This document shows, piece after piece, positions 1 through 4,634 of a stretch of 13,777 bases of DNA. Under the pieces are notes generated by a model that made no database searches, had not been told where the DNA came from, and saw only the letters and a list, made by a program, of their open reading frames with translations. The stretch is from Candidatus Falkowbacteria bacterium UBA2355 (GTDB taxonomy: Bacteria > Patescibacteriota > Patescibacteriia > Patescibacteriales > Patescibacteriaceae): positions 1 through 13,777 of the forward strand of contig DDTV01000035.1 in NCBI GenBank assembly GCA_002344425.1, read 5' to 3'. Each line of letters opens with the position of its first letter. The first letter of the stretch is position 1. The position numbers and the translations under genes are program-made.

Positions 1-1
1 C

Positions 2-223
2 TCGATTCGTTTTCATCCCGCGGCCGACATCAGTGTGGTCAACACGCTGATTAAAGCTTTTTCCAGAGAAAAAGATTATTCTCTAGAAAAATTTTCCGGC
101 CAGCAAATAGATGTCAGCGGAATCAAACATGTACTGTGTTATAAAAATCCTTGCTACACTTTTACCGCTAAACCAAAAAACAATATCTTAGTCGTACCTT
201 TTGACTATAATGAACTGACTTAA
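2..223 (+). CDS. C-terminal end of an unidentified protein (5'-truncated by window edge)
   Basis: The frame is open from base 2 to a TAA at 221-223, giving 73 residues without a stop. A GTG at 35 is in frame, but the reading frame continues upstream of it into the window edge, so this is best read as the tail of a longer gene rather than a 62-aa protein. The visible part has no transmembrane segment. It begins with an SIRFHP-like stretch and ends in a hydrophobic ILVVPFDY strand, so it looks like the last beta-rich part of a globular domain. An RFHP-type motif occurs in heparinase-like C-terminal domains, but that resemblance is too thin to name a function. A terminator hairpin follows directly. 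I do not recognise the family. Confidence 0.55.
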   Translation, partial: SIRFHPAADISVVNTLIKAFSREKDYSLEKFSGQQIDVSGIKHVLCYKNPCYTFTAKPKNNILVVPFDYNELT

Positions 224-242
224 AAATTTTTCTTTCTTTTTT

Positions 243-270
243 AAAGCGTCACCAAATAGTGACGTTTTTT
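243..270 (+). terminator. Rho-independent terminator after the truncated first gene
   Basis: The stem cgtcac/gtgacg (247-252 with 259-264) has a 6-nt loop and can be lengthened by A-T and G-U pairs to about 10 bp. It is followed by a run of six T (265-270). It sits between two convergent genes and may partly stop the minus-strand operon too, although the T run on that strand is short. Confidence 0.8.
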
Positions 271-273
271 ATT

Positions 274-1014
274 TTAAAATTTTCTGTCTTTGCCGACGAT
301 AACCGTTAATAATCCGGGAACGACTTCAATTGAACGAGCCCCTTTAATTTCGCTCGCCCCGTCAAGCTCTACCTTAATCGCCCCCTTAACAATTTCAAGC
401 TGTTTGCAAATAAAAGCTGATTGGGAAATATCTTTACGCAAAAGACTTTTTTCAGTTTTTAAAATATAGGCATTAAGACGACCGTCGTCAGCCAAGGGCT
501 GGGCGCCAAGATAGCCGTATTCATCGCCCGTAATATTAACCGCCTCTATCAAAGCCTTGCCCTCGGCCTCGACCGTTAACTCGCCATCAAGAATCAAGCT
601 CGGATTATTGGCGGTTATAACCGCGCGGCAAACAAAAAAATGCTGGCCATCAACTCGGCCGATATCAAGCGAGACAATGCGGCGAGCCGCCAAAGTTTTG
701 CAGGCGTTTTCAGTCGTTATCCCAAAGCCGTCGGCAATCATGCTGGATCCGATTGGAATAATTCCCAAAGGAATTCTTGTTCCCGCAATCAAGCCGGCCA
801 AACGGCTGATCAAGGCATCGCCGCCGACCGCTACGATGGTTTTTGGTTTTTTTGCCAACTCATCTTTAAGAGCGGACTCCAATCTGGTCATTGGAGCCAA
901 ACGATAAATTTTTCCGCCGATACCAAGATCAGTCAGACGTGTTTCAAGTCGCTCAAGCAATTTTTGATAACGCCGACCTGACAGCTCTTGATCATAAATA
1001 TAAATATTAGTCAT
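274..1014 (-). CDS. Diacylglycerol kinase-fold (YegS/LCB5-like) protein with degenerate active-site motifs
   Basis: This 246-aa protein has the architecture of the diacylglycerol/sphingosine kinase catalytic family: an N-terminal Rossmann-like half with IVAVGGDAL (60-68), a PLGIIPIGSS segment (82-91), and a beta-sandwich half starting near DIGRVDG (117-123). Active family members carry GGDGT for the nucleotide and a G-T-x-N-D loop. Here the first reads GGDAL and the second lacks the usual Asn-Asp. The fold therefore looks retained while phosphate-transfer chemistry is doubtful. Family lengths are usually about 290-300 aa, so this is also short. The ATG overlaps the upstream bactofilin stop by 8 bases (ATGACTAA), which predicts translational coupling. 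No signal peptide is visible; a cytoplasmic location is inferred. The fold call is fairly sure, the activity is not. Confidence 0.7.
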   Translation of the reverse strand: MTNIYIYDQELSGRRYQKLLERLETRLTDLGIGGKIYRLAPMTRLESALKDELAKKPKTIVAVGGDALISRLAGLIAGTRIPLGIIPIGSSMIADGFGITTENACKTLAARRIVSLDIGRVDGQHFFVCRAVITANNPSLILDGELTVEAEGKALIEAVNITGDEYGYLGAQPLADDGRLNAYILKTEKSLLRKDISQSAFICKQLEIVKGAIKVELDGASEIKGARSIEVVPGLLTVIVGKDRKF

Positions 1015-1423
1015 GGCTGTTTACGGCCGTCTCTTCTTTTATTTTTGGCGTTCCGTTTTTGGTATTCTTAGCCTCGCCCAAGATAGAGCATTTTCCTTTA
1101 ACAACAGCGCCGCGTGCGATTGAAACAAAGGCGGCTTCAATATCTCCAAACAACTTTGCCGAAGAAGTAACTTCCAAATATCCGTCTATCCTTATATTGC
1201 CTCGAACCTCTCCGCCAACGCGAGCTTCCTTGGCCGCAACATCAGCCGTAACATTGGCCCGCTCGCCAACTTCCAAATAACCGGCCGTTTTAACAGAGCC
1301 CTTTAATTCGCCCTCAATAACAATTCCTCCTTGGCAAACAAAATTTCCCTCTAATTTAACCGAGGGACCTATAACGGTTTCAATACCGTCCTTACCAACA
1401 CTGTTTTTATTAAACATAGCCAT
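1007..1423 (-). CDS. Bactofilin (polymer-forming cytoskeletal protein)
   Basis: The 138-aa protein has the bactofilin (DUF583) pattern: a short disordered start, then a run of repeats of about 17-19 residues with alternating hydrophobic and Gly positions (for example LEGNFVCQGGIVIEGELKGS, then GYLEVGERANVTADVAAKEA), as in a right-handed beta-helix. It ends in a polar Lys/Glu-rich tail. Bactofilins polymerise without nucleotide and scaffold cell-shape or envelope enzymes, often on the membrane face. The first ATG (1423) is used here; a second ATG lies two codons later. No Shine-Dalgarno sequence precedes either. It is the first gene of a two-gene minus-strand unit with the kinase-fold protein and diverges from tRNA-Arg. 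The AT-rich gap could carry a minus-strand promoter (TTGCCT with TATATT about 19 bases downstream), but this is weak. Confidence 0.88.
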   Translation of the reverse strand: MAMFNKNSVGKDGIETVIGPSVKLEGNFVCQGGIVIEGELKGSVKTAGYLEVGERANVTADVAAKEARVGGEVRGNIRIDGYLEVTSSAKLFGDIEAAFVSIARGAVVKGKCSILGEAKNTKNGTPKIKEETAVNSHD

Positions 1424-1427
1424 AAAT

Positions 1428-1456
1428 TTGTATAATATAAGATATAACTATATGAT
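1428..1456 (+). promoter_or_regulatory. Promoter for tRNA-Arg
   Basis: TTGTAT (1428-1433), a 17-base spacer and TATGAT (1451-1456) give a sigma70-type promoter, placing the start near 1463, about 23 bases before the tRNA. It overlaps the upstream region of the divergent bactofilin gene. Confidence 0.55.
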
Positions 1457-1485
1457 ATAGGCAAGTGCGCGATACGGCAACTGTC

Positions 1486-1557
1486 GCTTCCGTAGTTCAA
1501 TGGATAGAACAAATCCGTCCTAAGGATAAAATGGGGGTTCGATTCCCTCCGGGAGCA
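1486..1557 (+). tRNA. tRNA-Arg (anticodon CCU)
   Basis: It folds as a full cloverleaf: acceptor GCTTCCG (1486-1492) with CGGGAGC (1550-1556), D stem GTTC/GAAC, anticodon stem AATCC/GGATA with the outermost pair mismatched, loop GTCCTAA with anticodon CCT at 1519-1521, and T stem GGGGG/CCCTC with loop TTCGATT. The discriminator base is A1557. The CCA end is not encoded (CAC follows). It should read AGG codons. Confidence 0.95.
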
Positions 1558-1568
1558 CACCTAGAGCC

Positions 1569-1597
1569 TTGCACTCTTTACGCAAATACTGTATATT
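1569..1597 (+). promoter_or_regulatory. Promoter for tRNA-Ala
   Basis: TTGCAC (1569-1574), a 17-base spacer and TATATT (1592-1597) place a start near 1604, about 22 bases before tRNA-Ala. The two adjacent tRNAs therefore seem to have separate promoters. Confidence 0.55.
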
Positions 1598-1625
1598 TTT
1601 ATTGCTTTGAAGACAAGTGATTTTT

Positions 1626-1698
1626 GGGCCATTAGCTCAGCTGGTAGAGCGCTTCCATGGCATGGAAGAGGTCAAGGGTTCAAGTCCCTTATGGTCCA
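1626..1698 (+). tRNA. tRNA-Ala (anticodon GGC)
   Basis: The cloverleaf is complete: acceptor GGGCCAT (1626-1632) with ATGGTCC (1691-1697), D stem GCTC/GAGC, anticodon stem CTTCC/GGAAG around loop ATGGCAT (anticodon GGC), and T stem AAGGG/CCCTT with loop TTCAAGT. The discriminator is A1698. The acceptor stem has G-U at its third pair, the major alanine identity element. CCA is not encoded. Confidence 0.96.
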
Positions 1699-1702
1699 CA
1701 AA

Positions 1703-1724
1703 AAGTCCAGAAATCCATGGACTT
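1703..1724 (+). terminator. Possible terminator after tRNA-Ala
   Basis: The inverted repeat aagtcca/tggactt (1703-1709 with 1718-1724) with an 8-nt loop lies immediately after the tRNA. The T run that follows is poor and displaced (aagtaataaaatttt), so termination is only plausible. Confidence 0.35.
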
Positions 1725-1805
1725 AAGTAATAAAATTTTGTTAATAAGCAAGGCCAGATTTATTTATTAAAGCATTATTTTGCTAATATTAGCTAAATAA
1801 AGTTT

Positions 1806-1814
1806 TGTGGATAA
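1806..1814 (-). promoter_or_regulatory. Perfect DnaA-box 9-mer upstream of the methyltransferase
   Basis: TGTGGATAA on the + strand is the exact complement of the DnaA-box consensus TTATCCACA. A second, poorer copy (TGTGGGTAG, 1817-1825) follows 2 bases later. Both lie directly before the ATG at 1836. A single 9-mer can occur by chance in AT-rich DNA; the pairing with a second copy makes it more notable. Confidence 0.4.
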
Positions 1815-1835
1815 ACTGTGGGTAGATTGTTATTT

Positions 1836-2387
1836 ATGAAGCCAATCGGCGTCTCTACTTCGCTCATATCCTTTGATACCGTAATTGCCAAAGCTGATTT
1901 AAGCGATGGCCAATTGGTAGCTGATTTAGGTTGCGGCAATTCCCTTTTCTTTCTTTATGCCCTGTCAACGATAGTTGGTAAAAATGGCAAAGTTTTGGGT
2001 ATTGATATTCTTCCCAATATCATACAAACCATTGAGCGTGAAATTGAACACCATGCAGTAAGCGGAGTTAATGTTAGCTTGGGAAACCTTGATAAGCATT
2101 ATGGTGTTTCAATTGCCGACAAATCTCTTGATCGCGCCTTTTTAATTAACACCTTGCACCAGTCAGGAGATAGCATAACAATGCTGACCGAATCTGCCCG
2201 AATGTTAAAACCCAAAGCCTTACTTATTATAGTTGACTGGAACCATAAACCCTCTCCACTGGGCCCTCATGGCGACCGTCGAATTTCCCTGGATTCAGTC
2301 AAGGAATCAGCCGAAGTGGCCGGACTAAAGCACATCGAAAGCTTTAAGGCCGGAGACTATCACTACGGCGCTATTTTTGAAAAATAA
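1836..2387 (+). CDS. Class I SAM-dependent methyltransferase (UbiE-like)
   Basis: The 183-aa product has the Rossmann methyltransferase signature: motif I VADLGCGNS (28-36), the acidic residue after strand beta2 in GIDIL (Asp58) that holds the SAM ribose, a beta4 segment LDRAFLINTLHQ (98-109), and LKPKALLIIVDW (124-135). The rest of the core follows the UbiE/Methyltransf_11 layout. The substrate cannot be read from sequence. I chose the ATG at 1836; an in-frame GTG at 1818 would add six residues but lies next to a DnaA-box-like repeat and has no better ribosome site. Neither start has a Shine-Dalgarno sequence. A small membrane-protein gene follows 6 bases after the stop, so the two are probably cotranscribed. 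Confidence 0.88.
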   Translation: MKPIGVSTSLISFDTVIAKADLSDGQLVADLGCGNSLFFLYALSTIVGKNGKVLGIDILPNIIQTIEREIEHHAVSGVNVSLGNLDKHYGVSIADKSLDRAFLINTLHQSGDSITMLTESARMLKPKALLIIVDWNHKPSPLGPHGDRRISLDSVKESAEVAGLKHIESFKAGDYHYGAIFEK

Positions 2388-2393
2388 ACCCTT

Positions 2394-2789
2394 ATGTTAC
2401 AAAACCTTATTTCAATTGCTTTTTGGTTTAATGCCCGTCCTGAGCCGGTTGGTTATTATGGCCAGCAATTTCTTTGGTCTATGATAGCCATATTTAGTAT
2501 AGCCAGTATTGTTATTGCTATTAAGGCCTACCCAGAAGCTTGGCATATTTATAAAAAAAGCCTTGTAAAACTAAGCAATTTTCTGCTCGGCAACTCCCTA
2601 ATAGCCCTATATATACTCTTTGTTAATGACCAAATTATTCCGGTTTTGCGCGCTCGATATTGGTATATTATCTGGATTTTAATCAGCTTAGTTTGGCTCT
2701 TCTTTATTTTTAAAGACTTTAAACGTCGTAACTCCAAAAGATCAGAGGCCATACATAATTCAGAATTGAAAAAATACCTCCCGTCCTAA
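2394..2789 (+). CDS. Small membrane protein of unknown function, three predicted TM helices
   Basis: This 131-aa protein has hydrophobic segments at about 27-45, 63-78 and 88-106, followed by a strongly basic stretch (KDFKRRNSKR, 107-116) and a polar tail. By the positive-inside rule the C-terminus should be cytoplasmic. A short conserved-looking amphipathic N-terminus (FWFNARPEP, 10-18) precedes the first helix. I do not recognise a named family. The gene starts 6 bases after the methyltransferase stop and ends just before a very strong terminator, so it is the last gene of that unit. A role linked to the methyltransferase is possible but rests only on adjacency. Confidence 0.75.
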   Translation: MLQNLISIAFWFNARPEPVGYYGQQFLWSMIAIFSIASIVIAIKAYPEAWHIYKKSLVKLSNFLLGNSLIALYILFVNDQIIPVLRARYWYIIWILISLVWLFFIFKDFKRRNSKRSEAIHNSELKKYLPS

Positions 2790-2800
2790 TAGCTTTTAAA

Positions 2801-2830
2801 CAAAAACCCCTCTTTTGAGGGGTTTTTGTT
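2801..2830 (+). terminator. Strong Rho-independent terminator
   Basis: A perfect 12-bp stem (caaaaacccctc at 2801-2812 with gaggggtttttg at 2817-2828) closes a TTTT loop, with the T run inside the descending arm. The next gene's possible starts lie only 5-17 bases past it. Confidence 0.88.
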
Positions 2831-2846
2831 ATATATGGAACTTTTT

Positions 2847-3221
2847 ATGTTTTACATAGAACAAAACAGAAAAAACCTTGGCAAAATAGGCGAAAACATT
2901 GCTGAACGATTTTTTATATCTAGAGGATATTCAGTTCAACTAAACCAACGCTTTGGGAGCTTGGAAATAGACTTGATTGCCAGCCGATCAGGGCAGGTTA
3001 GATTTATTGAAGTTAAAACTCTCTCAAAAAACATAAATGGCTATCCGGAAGTTAATCGTATTTCAAAGCGCAAAATTAAGCGACTAAGACGAGCTGTTCT
3101 TAAATATTCTTTAATATTAGCCATAAATGAAGATATTATACATGTTGATGCTATGATAATATTTTGTGATTTTAAGAAAAAATTGGCTAATATTAAATAT
3201 TATTTAGATATAGTTGCCTAA
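2847..3221 (+). CDS. yraN: YraN/UPF0102-family endonuclease-like protein
   Basis: The 124-aa protein matches the UPF0102 (YraN) layout: LGKIGENIAERFF near the start (11-23), GYSVQLNQRFGSLEIDLIA (27-45), and VRFIEVKTLS (51-60), then a basic helix. Glu16, Asp42, Glu55 and Lys57 correspond to the PD-(D/E)XK nuclease-like core; the usual G-E-I-D-L-I is L-E-I-D-L-I here. Family members are about 115-130 aa and presumed to act on nucleic acid; the cellular role is not settled. I chose the ATG at 2847, which puts the conserved LGKIGE at the usual distance. An ATG at 2835 is an alternative, and a TTG at 2826 would lie inside the upstream terminator. The gene follows that terminator with no obvious promoter of its own, so expression may depend on read-through. 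Confidence 0.85.
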   Translation: MFYIEQNRKNLGKIGENIAERFFISRGYSVQLNQRFGSLEIDLIASRSGQVRFIEVKTLSKNINGYPEVNRISKRKIKRLRRAVLKYSLILAINEDIIHVDAMIIFCDFKKKLANIKYYLDIVA

Positions 3222-3231
3222 AAATTTACTC

Positions 3232-3259
3232 TTGACAAAATTATAAAAAATCGTAATAG
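3232..3259 (+). promoter_or_regulatory. Upstream promoter of the 3D-domain gene (weaker)
   Basis: A consensus TTGACA (3232-3237) is followed after 16 bases by TAATAG (3254-3259). It is the first of two TTGACA elements 31 bp apart, both within a repeated CTCTTGACA. Confidence 0.45.
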
Positions 3260-3262
3260 CTC

Positions 3263-3291
3263 TTGACATAATTTGTCCCCTATGCTAAACT
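3263..3291 (+). promoter_or_regulatory. Main promoter of the 3D-domain gene
   Basis: TTGACA (3263-3268), a 17-base spacer and TAAACT (3286-3291) are supported by an extended -10 TGC immediately upstream. The predicted start near 3297 leaves a leader of about 55 bases. Confidence 0.7.
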
Positions 3292-3303
3292 CTTAGATTA
3301 AAT

Positions 3304-3328
3304 CTCCATCTGTTAGGGTGGAGCTTTT
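3304..3328 (+). promoter_or_regulatory. Leader hairpin in the 5' UTR of the 3D-domain gene
   Basis: CTCCATC (3304-3310) pairs with GGTGGAG (3317-3323) around a 6-nt loop, followed by CTTTT. It lies a few bases into the predicted transcript. It could stabilise the mRNA or act as a weak attenuator; the short T run argues against full termination. Confidence 0.4.
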
Positions 3329-3352
3329 ATATTTAAGACCAATTTATTAGCT

Positions 3353-3997
3353 ATGAACATTTTTACCAAGCACAACATTTTAACCAAAAAAGAAAAGAAA
3401 ATTCTAGTGGCCGCGATTTTATTGTCGTTGGTTCATAACTTTGTAGTTTTCCCGGCTCAAGCCGCTACTTATGATGAGCCGACAATCGGCATTACTGTTC
3501 CGTCCCGCCGTATTGTAATTAAGCACCCAAAAACTAAGACCAATAATCTTGAGCAGTTTTCTGCTAAAGAACCTCTTGCCAAGCCGGCCTTATCTTTTAC
3601 TTTAGTAAAGGAGAATAAGTCAGTTACCGCAAAGGCCTCAGCCTCTAACCTGGCTCCGGTCCGTATTGCTCTGTCTGACATTCCCCAAGGCGGCAAGCAC
3701 ATGACCGTTACTATGACGGCCTATAACTCTGAAGTCGCTCAAACTGATGGCGATCCTTGTACAACTGCCAACGGCTTCAATGTTTGTAAGCACGGCATTG
3801 AGGATACTGTAGCTGCCAACTTCTTGCCCATGGGAACCCAAATCATGATTCCGGATTATTTTGGCGATCGAGTTTTTACGGTCCGCGACCGTACCGCCCG
3901 TAAATATTCCAACCGCGTTGACGTCTGGATGTTAAAGAAAAGCGATGCTCTTCAATTTGGAAAACGTCAATTAAGAATCGTTGTTCTGGCGGATTAA
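3353..3997 (+). CDS. Exported 3D (Asp-Asp-Asp) domain protein, probable cell-wall acting
   Basis: The 214-aa protein starts with a basic N-terminus and a hydrophobic segment (about 17-33) ending in FPAQAA, so it is a signal peptide (AQA-A, near 37) or an N-terminal anchor. A low-complexity linker leads to a 3D domain (about 117-213). Visible family features are TMTAYNSE (120-127), LPMGTQIMIP (158-167), and VRDRTARKYSNRVDVWM (177-193), with Asp179 and Asp190 as two of the characteristic aspartates. The position expected for the first one reads VAANF, with no Asp. Two cysteines (136, 145) could form a disulfide. 3D domains have a double-psi beta-barrel fold and occur in lytic transglycosylases, so a peptidoglycan-related role outside the membrane is inferred. 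It is monocistronic, between tandem promoters and a terminator. Confidence 0.88.
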   Translation: MNIFTKHNILTKKEKKILVAAILLSLVHNFVVFPAQAATYDEPTIGITVPSRRIVIKHPKTKTNNLEQFSAKEPLAKPALSFTLVKENKSVTAKASASNLAPVRIALSDIPQGGKHMTVTMTAYNSEVAQTDGDPCTTANGFNVCKHGIEDTVAANFLPMGTQIMIPDYFGDRVFTVRDRTARKYSNRVDVWMLKKSDALQFGKRQLRIVVLAD

Positions 3998-4018
3998 TCA
4001 TTCTTATACCAAATTAAA

Positions 4019-4056
4019 AACAGTAGGCACGTGCTTTGGCGCGTGCCTACTTGTTA
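4019..4056 (+). terminator. Terminator after the 3D-domain gene
   Basis: The nearly perfect 12-bp stem GTAGGCACG(TGC)/(GCG)CGTGCCTAC (4023-4034 with 4039-4050) closes a TTTG loop and is followed by TTGTTAT. An A-rich run upstream (aaattaaaaa) would give a T run on the other strand. The trailing TTGTTA is also the -35 of the tRNA-Cys promoter. Confidence 0.75.
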
Positions 4057-4079
4057 TCTAATAATAATCTTGGTATATT
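4051..4079 (+). promoter_or_regulatory. Promoter for tRNA-Cys
   Basis: TTGTTA (4051-4056), a 17-base spacer and TATATT (4074-4079) with an extended -10 TGG place the start within a few bases of the tRNA 5' end. Confidence 0.6.
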
Positions 4080-4088
4080 ATCGGTGCT

Positions 4089-4161
4089 GGTCGCGTAGCC
4101 AAGTGGCTAAGGCAGCGGTTTGCAAAACCGCCATACGTGGGTTCGAATCCCACCGTGACCT
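4089..4161 (+). tRNA. tRNA-Cys (anticodon GCA)
   Basis: The cloverleaf is complete: acceptor GGTCGCG (4089-4095) with CGTGACC (4154-4160), D stem GCC/GGC, anticodon stem GCGGT/ACCGC with loop TTGCAAA (anticodon GCA at 4122-4124), and T stem GTGGG/CCCAC with loop TTCGAAT. The discriminator is T4161, the cysteine identity base. CCA is not encoded. Confidence 0.96.
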
Positions 4162-4170
4162 CAAATTACT

Positions 4171-4199
4171 TGTGGATAAGCAGTGGATACTGTGTATAA
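4171..4199 (-). promoter_or_regulatory. Cluster of three DnaA-box-like 9-mers
   Basis: TGTGGATAA (4171-4179) is the exact complement of TTATCCACA. AGTGGATAC (4182-4190, two mismatches) and TGTGTATAA (4191-4199, one mismatch) follow in the same orientation within 29 bases. The cluster lies about 2 kb from dnaA, between tRNA-Cys and the ncRNA promoter. DnaA binding is inferred from the motif only. Confidence 0.5.
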
Positions 4200-4273
4200 A
4201 TAAGGGGTTTAAGTCTAGGTTTTCTTAGACAAAAAATCCATTAATCTCATAAAAACCAATAAATACGCGGTAA

Positions 4274-4302
4274 TTGACCCGATGTCAATTATATGCTATA
4301 CT
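4274..4302 (+). promoter_or_regulatory. Strong promoter driving the non-coding RNA
   Basis: TTGACC (4274-4279), a 17-base spacer and TATACT (4297-4302) with extended -10 TGC (4294-4296) form one of the best promoters in the window. The predicted start is about 4308-4310. The first ATG downstream (4308) is followed at once by TGA, so it does not drive an ORF. Confidence 0.8.
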
Positions 4303-4306
4303 TACT

Positions 4307-4622
4307 TATGTGAACTGCTCTTTTATTCTTTTAGAAGCTTTCCGGGATGCTTTGTATTTCGGAAGTCTTCTGTTTTCTACTGGGATAGAAAAAACAGACG
4401 GCGTTGATACGTCTGGCTAAAATAAAAACAAAAAAAATGGTCAACCTAGTTTTATTACTTGGAAAACCGTACCCCGCGTAGAAAACAAGTCTTGAAAAAA
4501 TCAACATCAAGGCCAGTCCCTGCAAAAAATATTAAACAAAAGTTTAATACGTAGGGATGGGCCTCAGCATACGGCCACATATTAATTTTATATTAAAAAG
4601 GGCCCCGCTGGGGCCCTTTTTT
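4307..4622 (+). ncRNA. Candidate structured non-coding RNA of about 315 nt, family not recognised
   Basis: A strong promoter and a strong terminator bracket a region with no plausible ORF and extensive self-complementarity. The 5' end TATGTG (4307-4312) pairs with CACATA (4576-4581) and closes the molecule. Three hairpins follow one another without a gap: 4333-4371 (12-13 pairs, one mismatch, 15-nt loop), 4373-4394 (bulged, loop CTGGGA) and 4395-4415 (CAGACG/CGTCTG). An A-rich linker (4416-4437) leads to a 3' domain with a possible short hairpin (4445-4462) and a long arm, 4510-4523 with 4551-4564, capped by a perfect 8-bp hairpin TATTAAAC/GTTTAATA with an AAAA loop. I see no tmRNA tRNA-like end, no RNase P GAGGAAAGTCC-type core and no SRP apical motif. 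The size is large for 6S RNA. The pairing was found by eye; conservation is untested. Confidence 0.65.
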
Positions 4623-4623
4623 T
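4595..4623 (+). terminator. Strong terminator shared by the ncRNA and the convergent yidC operon
   Basis: GGGCCCC (4600-4606) pairs with GGGGCCC (4610-4616) around GCT, flanked by five A and seven T. The symmetric A and T runs make it a good terminator on both strands. The minus-strand use would end rpmH-rnpA-yidD-yidC. Confidence 0.92.
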
Positions 4624-4634
4624 ATTGGCAAATA

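Noticed and set aside
557..981. Two long + strand ORFs (557-907 and 640-981)
   Set aside because: They are antisense shadows of the kinase-fold gene, with no recognisable domain and low-complexity composition.
1369..1560. Minus-strand ORF of 63 aa
   Set aside because: It runs across the tRNA-Arg gene and the bactofilin start; it is antisense to a clear tRNA.
1782..1793. Perfect 12-bp palindrome GCTAATATTAGC upstream of the methyltransferase
   Set aside because: It could be an operator, but it is A/T-rich, unrepeated as a full palindrome elsewhere in the window, and such palindromes arise often by chance.
4031..4228. + strand ORF of 65 aa
   Set aside because: It starts inside a terminator stem and reads through tRNA-Cys and the DnaA-box cluster; not a protein.
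4213..4230. Small hairpin GTCTA/TAGAC after tRNA-Cys as a terminator
   Set aside because: It is followed by A residues rather than T on the + strand and lacks a T run on the minus strand too.
4331..4525. Minus-strand ORF of 64 aa opposite the ncRNA
   Set aside because: No promoter or ribosome site on that strand and no family resemblance; the strong promoter and hairpin structure point to a + strand RNA.
4307..4622. Assignment of the ncRNA to tmRNA, RNase P RNA, SRP RNA or 6S RNA
   Set aside because: No tRNA-like ends with a T-loop TTCGAAT, no GAGGAAAGTCC-type core, no SRP apical GGAAGCAGC-type motif, and a length above the usual 6S range. A divergent member cannot be excluded by eye.
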